Shown here one piece after another: positions 56,557 to 64,000 of a stretch of 64,000 bases of DNA. Under the pieces are notes generated by a model, which saw only the letters and a program-made list of their open reading frames with translations, searched no databases and was not told the origin of the DNA. This DNA comes from Zygnema cylindricum (lineage: Eukaryota > Streptophyta > Zygnematophyceae > Zygnematales > Zygnemataceae): positions 66,055-130,054 of the forward strand of contig JBBHKE010000864.1 of the NCBI GenBank assembly GCA_037447655.1. The letters are read 5' to 3'. The position numbers were made by a program, and so were the translations under genes. How positions within the stretch are numbered: position 1 is the stretch's first letter; each line of letters opens with the position of its first letter.

Positions 56557-58243
56557 AGTGTAATTACTAATTACATTCGTAACGAAGTAAGTGGTTCACC
56601 TGATATCCCGCGGCTTTCCCAATCATTGAAACTTCCGGCGACTAAAAAAGAGAATCTCAAACTTTTCACGGGCAGCTCTATTCTTTTCCCGTTTTTTAGT
56701 TCTGCCCGCTAGAGCACTCGTAAAATAATGAGTGGTCCACCTGATTTCCCGCGGCTATCCCAATCATTGAAATTTCCCGCGGCCTATTTTTGTCGGTTAT
56801 CACATTTTTAAAACGACCCTAAAATCCGTAAAAATGACCGCTTTTGGTCCCTGTAGGAAGCGGAAACCCTAAGCCCTAAGGGTTTCAGCTCATAATGGGC
56901 AACCAATGGGTGATTTCAAGGTACAGTACGGCTTTTTTTAATTTTTGGACTCTCTGTGACCGTCCAGATCTGAACCTACGGTCTAAAACCGCTCGAGAAT
57001 AAAAATAAATTGATTAGCGGTTTATAAAACGCTCGTTTTAGGTCACGTAAAGCGCCTTTTGTGCGACGGTCATAGTTTTAACCAATCACAGTTCGTCACG
57101 CCGTCGTGACTGTCAAAACATAAATATCTAAGAAAAAGTTTTTTTTCCGGTTATTTTACGCCTCACAAATATTTTTCTCTGGGATCAAACTCCCAAATTG
57201 AAGTATTGAACGAATCAATTTTCTCTGTTGCAGCAGCTCAATTATTTTTTCGTACTTTTAACGGAATATTTTTGTGTCTCCAGAACATATGTTTTCTCCG
57301 TACATTCCACAACGGAAAAAGCAACAGGTCCGGCTTGATTTCCCGCGGCTGTCACAATCATTGAGATTTTGCAGGGCTATTTTTTCGGGCCGTACGCAAT
57401 TTTCAAAAATATCACGTTTATGACTCAAATATTTTTTGGACCAATGGAATTAATCCCTAAATGGCACTCAGAAAAACAAAAACATTCGAAACATTCATTT
57501 CATTTTTTTATTTTTATTTTTGGCTGTCGTTAATTTCAAAATCTGGGCGAATCAGATTCATTTTAGCGACACCTAACGACACTTCACAAAATATTTACGG
57601 GCAGTTTCAGTGCATCCTGTTTTTAATTTTCTTCCCGGAAATTACACGCGTAATATAATAAATGGTCGGCAGGTATATTTTTGAATTCATCGCGTTTTTT
57701 TCAAAAAAAAGCGACGGAAATTGTCCTAATGGAGCCCAAACCCTAACGGGTATGTGTCCACGTATTCATATCAGTTTGTACACCTGTCAATCGTGGGAGG
57801 CCTACGCTTTTCAGGACTATAGGTGTAACAATCATTATTAATATTTCGTACGGAAATGACAGTACGGATATTTATATAATTCGATATACGAAAGATATAT
57901 GTCAGAAGTTTTGAAATCTCACCGAAAGACTGAGGATAAGACAACGTAAACATTTTAAAATGTCTGCTCCAGATTTTCAAGTCATGTAATCACGTTCTCC
58001 CCTGGAAAGTACAGTACTGTACTTCAGTTATTTGAGGTGGTCTTCCTGCCACGTGTAAAACTATTACGATTCACGATTCTTTATCCATTTTATGCGAAAC
58101 TGAACTCACGAGTAAACACGCGGTTCACTATTTTTGGAAGTTTCGAGCAGCGCTGGGCCGGAATTGCTGAAAGCTTCAATGTACCTCTGTATAATTGGCG
58201 TATGTTTTAACTTCTAGGGGGGCTTTTTATCCGGAGGTGTCGT
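56557..58243. other. Intergenic with a dispersed repeat of about 60 bp
   Basis: The motif CC(C/G)GCGG-CT-T-CCAATCATTGA recurs near 56608, 56745 and 57343, each time within a sequence of the form TGATTTCCCGCGGCTATCC. No gene is recognised. Confidence 0.55.
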
Positions 58244-58575
58244 TTCTTGACTCGTGACACCAGCCGCCTGTGTCTCTCAAATACGACAAATAAACGTTTT
58301 TTCAATGACAAAAGTATTGTTTTGCTTCGGCTCGCAGCTGCCAAACCGCGGCCAGTGTAGGAAACTTCAAGGAACTTGCACATATGGAGGACGTTTAAGA
58401 TTTTAATTGGCCGGCAGACTTGGTGACGTCTTTTCTGGAGGCGTCTTTTCTGGACGTGGACGAGCGACAATAGCCGCCTGTGTCTATGATAAACGACAAA
58501 AAACGTTTTTCCCGTGACAAAAAATATTGTTTTGCTTCTGCTGGCAGCTGCCAGCCGCGGCCGGTGGTGTCCCGT
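58244..58575. repeat. Direct repeat of about 115 bp, two copies
   Basis: AGCCGCCTGTGTCT, AACGACAAA, TATTGTTTTGCTTC, GCAGCTGCCA and CCGCGGCC occur in the same order at about 58250-58360 and 58470-58570. They are diverged by substitutions and small indels. Confidence 0.8.
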
Positions 58576-59681
58576 CCAGATATTTACCGTTTGGAGAATC
58601 TACGGTGTCGGTCACGCTTATGAAAACATTCAAACAATCATCCGTAATCATCCGTACGTACAAACAATCACACAGAAATCACGGACCGTTCACAAAGTTC
58701 GCGCAATCGCCAACCAAAAAATAAAGTCTCCTTTTCTTTTTTTTGCGTTGTCGTTTTCGACAAAGCTATCGCCTTGCAGGGGTTCATTACTTCATTTCCA
58801 GCCATAGATGTCCTATTCGTACGGATTTTGACTTTTTCCCGAAAACTACGTACTGTAGTATTCGCTTGTTTCGTAAATTTCGAAAATTGCGTATGGTTCA
58901 TACTGTACGAAATATTGTACAGCCATAAAAAAAAAGGTTGCTTCATTTTGAAACTCTGAGACCTCCATTGGCCCTCAGAGTATGCAGATCCAAAAGAAGC
59001 TAATCTAGATAGTGCCGACTCCAAGTTAATATAAACCCAAGTGACTGACTCCTTGACAGTCAGAACCCCAATATAGATTCACCCCTGTGAAATAACACTT
59101 TCTGTGTGCTCAGTTCCACCACAGAATGCAAAGTTAGAATATGAGATTTGGACACATTCACCCACTTTGACTTTCCCTTAGAAATACAGCCACCCTGGCA
59201 GACAAAAACTCTGACCGACTACACCCCTGTGTAGCCTAGACTCCCCTGAGTCCGAAGCAAAAAGAATCACTGAAAATGGTCAAGTAAATTGATAGTTATG
59301 GCTGGCCAAAGTTTGCCATTTATACAGGGTGCTCTCTGGGAGAGGCAGCTGCCTACCCAAAATTTTCTAAGTCCTATTCCCTCTCTAAAACTCTATCTAC
59401 TGAAGTACGGCACCAATCAAATTACTGTATCGTACATAAAAGTACAGGTGCCGGTGTACTTTCTGTACGGCCATTGTACGACATGGCCAAAATGTCGACA
59501 CGTGTCAAATCAGGATTAGTTCCTGTAATCTCCGGAATTCCCGTAGTCCAATGTTATCACGCCACGTGTCACTTGACGTGACAAAGACCGTAAAACGCCA
59601 AAAATGCCTTTTCCGTGATCGCGGCGCCTATCGTGGCCGTCCGATCAAGACCGGCTATAATCGTAGCCGCTGAAATTCGAC

Positions 59682-59775
59682 GCGCGGTATTTGTTTCGCT
59701 ATCGAAACAAATGCGCGGTATTTGTTTCGCTGTCGAAACAAATGCGCGGTATTTGTTTCGCTATCGAAACAAATG
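59682..59775. repeat. Three 31-bp palindromic units in the LTR
   Basis: Units of GCGCGGTATTTGTTTCG followed by CTATCGAAACAAAT, at 31-bp spacing. Each contains TTTGTTTCG and its reverse complement CGAAACAAA around a four-base loop. The same array is present in the other LTR at 62811-62904. It could be an enhancer or a structured RNA element; function is unknown. Confidence 0.88.
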
Positions 59776-59972
59776 CGTGGTATCCGTTTTGCCCCCATTC
59801 CGTACTTCGTACTAAACTAAACTGTATCTATGTACTAAGTATCTATTAGCCGTTAAACGGATTAATCTACATATAACGATTTATATATTTGTCAAACCCT
59901 ATATATCGTAATATCTGTTCTAGACATAACGGCTAGAGCTAACGGCTAACGCGGATTGATGGACGGCAGGTA

Positions 59973-59989
59973 CCAGGATCAATTCCTGG
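59973..59989. other. tRNA T-arm-like hairpin in the LTR
   Basis: CCAGG, loop ATCAATT, CCTGG, followed by GTCCGTCA and ACC. It resembles a tRNA T-arm plus 3' acceptor strand. The diverged LTR at 14287-15803 has a comparable arm on its minus strand with loop TTCAAAT (14508-14523), close to an RNA polymerase III B box. No complete tRNA cloverleaf can be drawn. Confidence 0.4.
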
Positions 59990-60190
59990 GTCCGTCAACC
60001 ATCTTTTGGTAAGACTACATAATTTACCCCCTGTCTTCTCTAGAGAGCCTAGGCAGCCATGGCTCTAGCTCCCTATCCAGCCTTCAGTGACTACGACAAG
60101 TATGGGGGCTTGGAAAGGGGAGTTAGAGGCAGACCGCCTCAGCTCTTTTTCTATCCTAATACAGACCTATAAAATACTCAAATATCAACA

Positions 60191-60200
60191 CTCCCCTTAT
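60191..60200 (-). other. Polypurine tract
   Basis: ATAAGGGGAG on the element strand ends exactly at the 3' LTR boundary, the normal position for the plus-strand DNA primer. Confidence 0.85.
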
Positions 60201-60219
60201 TTTCTAGTCTATTTTTCTT

Positions 60220-62097
60220 TTAACTTCCACAAACAAGTAAACAAACACCCCCTCCCCTTTTTCTTTTCTTTTTCCTTTTTCCTTTTCCTTTCATAAAACT
60301 TAAGTATTTAACACAGTGGATAAAATGAACTGAAATGATAATTGTATCACATATTTTATTTAACATCCCATTTTTCTTAAACCCGAGCAAAGATTTTATC
60401 CACCTCTTCCCTTTTCCATCCACACTAAATCCACTTTCCCTCTTGAAATTCAAACAACCAGCCCCATCCCCAACCTTCAACACATACCCGGATGATAACC
60501 CTTTTACAGGCACATCTTCACAAGAGACATCACACCAAGTAGTGATGTCAAATCCATCCACCTCCAAATATTCCCAAAAACCACTAGTCCCCACTAAGTT
60601 CCTCATAAGATCTACATCTTCCGTAATCATATTTTTATCCATGATAATTACCCCATTTTCTGAACTTCCCTCACTGTCTCCCATGGAATTCTTTCCACTA
60701 TCACTTTCTATTTTAATTCCCAATAAATATTTCTCTTCTCCCCTATCTTTTAAAAACCCCTCTAGAATTAATTCTCCCCTTTCCTCGGAATCCGTTGAAG
60801 TCTCCCTTTCCGACCAGTTTTCTGTTTCCAAAATATTTATGAAACTATCCTCAATATTTTGAACTTCTTCAAGTATCTCCTCTCTCTTTACTTCCCTTAT
60901 ACCTCCAAAAGCACACTGTTGCCTTCGTCCTATTTCTGTGTACTTTTCTCTCTTCCCCATTCTACCGATGTGAAGAAGCTCCAATTTTTCTTCATCCTCT
61001 TTCTCCTCTTCCTCTTCGTCCTCCTCATCCACATTCCAACTTCTAAGTTTTTCCAAACAAGGGCATTCCTCCATATAATGACCCGGTTCCCTACAAAAGA
61101 AGCAAACCCCTTTTTTCAAAGCTCCCGTGCCTTTTCCTCTCCCTCTCTTTCCACCAAAGTTCCGATAAGGTTTACCTTTGTCTTTCTTTCTCTCATCACG
61201 CTTCCGCTCATCACCACCGTTCTTCTCATCAAGCTTCCGCTCGTCACCGCCGTTCCTCTCATCACGATTCCGCCAATCACCACCAGCTGAAAATGCATTG
61301 ACCCTGTCCTTTCCCCTACGAAGCTCCAAAGTGCTTTCCCTCACAAGAATTATCCCCATGGTAAAGCTCCAAGTCCATGAGGAGCCATCCATTGCCTGCA
61401 TACGACAAATTATGTTTTCGTACTCATCTGGGAGTTTCATAATTAGTGTATTAATCTTACTCTCCTCAGATTCTACATATCCCGCACTAGTAAGCTCAAC
61501 ATATAACGCAGCAATATCATTACAAAACTCTATCATGCTACCGCCTTTATAAACGTAGGCATCTATTTCTTGTTTTACTAATTGCTGCCTCTGAATAGTC
61601 TCACTCTTATAAATCTGAGTTAGTGCTTCCCATATCTCCGAAGACTTGGTTAGACTTAAAAGAGTGATAGCTATCGACTTAGACACATATCTAAGTATGA
61701 GATGTTTTGCTATAGTGTTTTTGTATTCCCATATTTTCCTGTCATTTTCTTCAGTTTTAATCCCTACATGTGGTACCATAGCTGAGAGCCTAGCTCCCCT
61801 CACCATAGGTGTCCCTTTTTCCTTCTCCCCTATTTCCCCATCCACGGAAAGGTTTTTCCCTTCACCTTCCGTTGCATCTGAACTCCGGGTGATATTCTGG
61901 ACAGTCTCAGATGATTCTCCGTAGTAAGCTCCTCCAAAGCTAGGTGGCGGACATCTCACTTGTCCCGCAACAATTCCCCATAAGTGCTTCTCGAAAAGCA
62001 ATCCCTCCATTGTAAACGCCCAATACGTGAAGCCTGTTCCATCAAACATAGGCACCCTAGATGGTGGGCCCATAACCTGAAACTCTGAGACCTCCAT
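60220..62097 (-). CDS. Gag polyprotein of a copia-type retrotransposon, 625 aa
   Basis: Uninterrupted frame from ATG 62097 (in the LTR) to a stop at 60220. A second ATG at 62073 lies inside the primer site, and either could start translation. The N-terminal part (about residues 10-260) has the features of copia Gag (DUF4219/UBN2 type): FDGTGFTYWAFTMEGLL, WEALTQIYKS and KLPDEYENIICRMQ. A CCHC zinc knuckle, CFFCREPGHYMEEC, lies at about 332-345 after a charged Arg/Lys/Asp/Glu repeat near 270-310. It is followed by an acidic run rich in Glu/Asp. The last 270 residues have no recognised domain and no clear protease D-S/T-G motif. Gag would build the particle and bind RNA; here it fills the whole interior, and its long C-terminal tail is unusual. 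Confidence 0.93.
   Translation of the reverse strand: MEVSEFQVMGPPSRVPMFDGTGFTYWAFTMEGLLFEKHLWGIVAGQVRCPPPSFGGAYYGESSETVQNITRSSDATEGEGKNLSVDGEIGEKEKGTPMVRGARLSAMVPHVGIKTEENDRKIWEYKNTIAKHLILRYVSKSIAITLLSLTKSSEIWEALTQIYKSETIQRQQLVKQEIDAYVYKGGSMIEFCNDIAALYVELTSAGYVESEESKINTLIMKLPDEYENIICRMQAMDGSSWTWSFTMGIILVRESTLELRRGKDRVNAFSAGGDWRNRDERNGGDERKLDEKNGGDERKRDERKKDKGKPYRNFGGKRGRGKGTGALKKGVCFFCREPGHYMEECPCLEKLRSWNVDEEDEEEEEKEDEEKLELLHIGRMGKREKYTEIGRRQQCAFGGIREVKREEILEEVQNIEDSFINILETENWSERETSTDSEERGELILEGFLKDRGEEKYLLGIKIESDSGKNSMGDSEGSSENGVIIMDKNMITEDVDLMRNLVGTSGFWEYLEVDGFDITTWCDVSCEDVPVKGLSSGYVLKVGDGAGCLNFKRESGFSVDGKGKRWIKSLLGFKKNGMLNKICDTIIISVHFIHCVKYLSFMKGKGKRKKKRKRGGGVCLLVCGS
62066..62077 (-). other. 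Primer binding site, half-tRNA type
   Basis: GGTTATGGGCCC starts at the first base after the 5' LTR. It is complementary to the anticodon-arm sequence GGGCCCATAACC of initiator tRNA-Met as I recall it from animals. This agrees with the internal tRNA-iMet priming known for Drosophila copia. It differs from the TGG-starting sites that pair with a tRNA 3' end. Confidence 0.7.
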
Positions 62098-63319
62098 TGG
62101 CCCTCAGAGTATGCAGATCCAAAAGAAGCTAATCTAGATAGTGCCGACTCCAAGTTAATATAAACCCAAGTGACTGACCCCTTGACAGTCAGAACCCCAA
62201 TATAGATTCACCCCTGTGAAATAACACTTTCTGTGTGCTCAGTTCCACCACAGAATGCAAAGTTAGAATATGAGATTTGGACACATTCACCCACTTTGAC
62301 TTTCCCTTAGAAATACAGCCACCCTGGCAGACAAAAACTCTGACCGACTACACCCCTGTGTAGCCTAGACTCCCCTGAGTCCGAAGCAAAAAGAATCACT
62401 GAAAATGGTCAAGTAAATTGATAGTTATGGCTGGCCAAAGTTTGCCATTTATACAGGGTGCTCTCTGGGAGAGGCAGCTGCCTACCCAAAATTTTCTAAG
62501 TCCTATTCCCTCTCTAAAACTCTATCTACTGAAGTACGGCACCAATCAAATTACTGTATCGTACATAAAAGTACAGGTGCCGGTGTACTTTCTGTATGGC
62601 CATTGTACGACATGGCCAAAATGTCGACACGTGTCAAATCAGGATTAGTTCCTGTAATCTCCGGAATTCCCGTAGTCCAATGTTATCACGCCACGTGTCA
62701 CTTGACGTGACAAAGACCGTAAAACGCCAAAAATGCCTTTTCCGTGATCGCGGCGCCTATCGTGGCCGTCCGATCAAGACCGGCTATAATCGTAGCCGCT
62801 GAAATTCGACGCGCGGTATTTGTTTCGCTATCGAAACAAATGCGCGGTATTTGTTTCGCTGTCGAAACAAATGCGCGGTATTTGTTTCGCTATCGAAACA
62901 AATGCGTGGTATCCGTTTTGCCCCCATTCCGTACTTCGTACTAAACTAAACTGTATCTATGTACTAAGTATCTATTAGCCATTAAACGGATTAATCTACA
63001 TATAACGATTTATATATTTGTCAAACCCTATATATCGTAATATCTGTTCTAGACATAACGGCTAGAGCTAACGGCTAACGCGGATTGATGGACGGCAGGT
63101 ACCAGGATCAATTCCTGGGTCCGTCAACCATCTTTTGGTAAGACTACATAATTTACCCCCTGTCTTCTCTAGAGAGCCTAGGCAGCCATGGCTCTAGCTC
63201 CCTATCCAGCCTTCAGTGACTACGACAAGTATGGGGGCTTGGAAAGGGGAGTTAGAGGCAGACCGCCTCAGCTCTTTTTCTATCCTAATACAGACCTATA
63301 AAATACTCAAATATCAACA
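62078..63319 (-). repeat. 5' LTR of the gag-only element
   Basis: 1242 bp, same length as the other LTR. An ATG near its end (62097) is in frame with Gag, so translation may begin inside the U5 region. It should contain the promoter, but I cannot place a TATA box with confidence. Confidence 0.95.
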
Positions 63320-63340
63320 CATTTGCGCACGAGTATTTTC

Positions 63341-64000
63341 TAGTGTTGTGTATCGGTAAGGATTTGCCGATAACCGATATGGGCCTTTTTTCGGGTATCC
63401 GATAATCGATATATTGGTACGATATATCGACATCGGTCTTATCGCCGATAAGTAGCCGATAATATTGGGTACTTATCGGCGATAATGCCGATAACGATAA
63501 CTATTGGCGATATCTGTACGGACCGTACAAATAAATGTACAGCCTGTACACTCAGCTGTACGCCTTATTCCCCGGACGTGTACAAGCACAGAAAGTACAG
63601 TAGCCGCCATGAGATCTGTACGGTTTTGATACGGATCCTGTAAAAATGATGTACCTTTCACATCCGACGCCATGGCTTTGTCCCTTTATTCCTTGAGATC
63701 CACTGGGGACCTGCCACGTGTCAATCTGTCGGCTTTTTTGGCAAAAGCTGCCAAAAGAGCCATTCCGGGATGCCGGCGCTCACGCTGGCCCGTCCGCTCG
63801 TGTTTTCTCATTCCAAGTCGTCCGTTCGATTCCGGCAGCGCGCAGAATGTTATTTTGCGTCCGTTGTACTTTTGTGTCCGCCGTCCTTTTCCAGTTCCAT
63901 GTTCACCAGTTTTTTAGTAAAATTCCGTGCGTCGCCGTAAAATATTTGTTCAGTTAACCAGCCAGCGTTTATATGCTGCGTTGCCCGTAATAAATTGCAG
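63341..64000. mobile_element. E-family element running off the window (E5)
   Basis: The left end TAGTGTTGTGTATCGGTAAG and following GATTTGCCGATAACCGATAT match the left end of 51479-54704. The block GGCGATATCTGTACGGACCG and on to about 63590 also matches the interior of that element. The right end lies beyond 64000. A GC-richer segment at 63700-63900 gives short open frames without family similarity. Confidence 0.8.

Larger units (their letters stand above)
58949..60190 (-). repeat. 3' LTR of the gag-only element
   Basis: 1242 bp, TG..CA ends, nearly identical to 62078-63319. It contains three 31-bp tandem units (59682-59775) and a T-arm-like palindrome (59973-59989). Confidence 0.95.
58949..63319 (-). 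mobile_element. Complete gag-only (non-autonomous) copia-type LTR retrotransposon
   Basis: 4371 bp transcribed on the minus strand. Two 1242-bp LTRs (5' LTR 62078-63319, 3' LTR 58949-60190) each start TGTTGATATT and end GAGTTTCA on that strand. They differ at only about three positions by eye (59050/62179, 59470/62599 and 59850/62979, approximately). The flanks carry a perfect 5-bp duplication CATTT (58944-58948 and 63320-63324). The primer site GGTTATGGGCCC directly follows the 5' LTR, and ATAAGGGGAG directly precedes the 3' LTR. The interior encodes only Gag; no protease, integrase, reverse transcriptase or RNase H is present. This layout matches the class known as TR-GAG elements, which must be mobilised by an autonomous partner in trans. 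Confidence 0.95.

Noticed and set aside
59615-59815. 66-aa open frame identical in both LTRs (also 62744-62944)
   Set aside because: It reads through the 31-bp hairpin repeats and is repeated only because the LTRs are duplicates.
60335-61924. Plus-strand open frames across the retrotransposon interior
   Set aside because: They are antisense to the intact 625-codon Gag and have no family similarity.

Overview
This 64 kb window is nuclear DNA of an intron-rich eukaryote. Coding signal is confined to multi-exon genes with GT-AG introns, and the rest is AT-rich sequence full of microsatellites, minisatellites and transposon remnants. There is no operon layout and no bacterial or organellar signal. 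The species cannot be fixed from sequence. A plant-LPR1/CotA-like multicopper oxidase, a GH1 beta-glucosidase and cholinesterase-fold (type B) carboxylesterases would fit an alga or another free-living protist, but that is inference.

Genes. (1) 2.43-8.25 kb, plus strand: a type B carboxylesterase with nine recognisable exons, three single-base frame breaks and no visible start codon (esterase A, called a pseudogene unless the breaks are assembly errors). (2) 11.0-11.9 kb, minus: an intact single-exon alpha/beta hydrolase. (3) 16.9-23.4 kb, minus: an intact nine-exon type B carboxylesterase (esterase B). Its eight splice positions and phases match those of esterase A, so the two are inverted paralogues. 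(4) 33.5-37.9 kb, plus: an intact nine-exon, membrane-anchored multicopper oxidase of 674 aa with all copper ligands. (5) 42.05-47.1 kb, minus: seven exons of a GH1 beta-glucosidase with both catalytic glutamates. Its N-terminal third is not visible. The products look mostly secreted or membrane-anchored and act on esters, glycosides or phenols/metals. Nothing in the sequence proves that they work together.

Mobile DNA. At 58.95-63.32 kb there is a complete, recently inserted, gag-only LTR retrotransposon: two 1242-bp LTRs, a CATTT target duplication, a copia-type half-tRNA primer site, a polypurine tract and a 625-codon Gag that fills the interior. A diverged solo-type LTR of the family lies at 14.29-15.80 kb. 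Around the genes are several families of short inverted-repeat elements, grouped here as M, N, P, E and F from shared ends and interiors. They are often nested (25.0-27.1, 29.6-30.7, 31.6-32.5 and 51.5-56.6 kb).

Tandem repeats. The introns of all four intron-containing genes carry long simple repeats, mostly pyrimidine-rich on the coding strand. Some are built from splice-site sequence or supply coding sequence: the esterase B signal peptide is encoded by a CT repeat, and a 38-bp minisatellite in the GH1 gene appears to be made from an exon/intron junction. Long stretches without recognisable content are listed as such.
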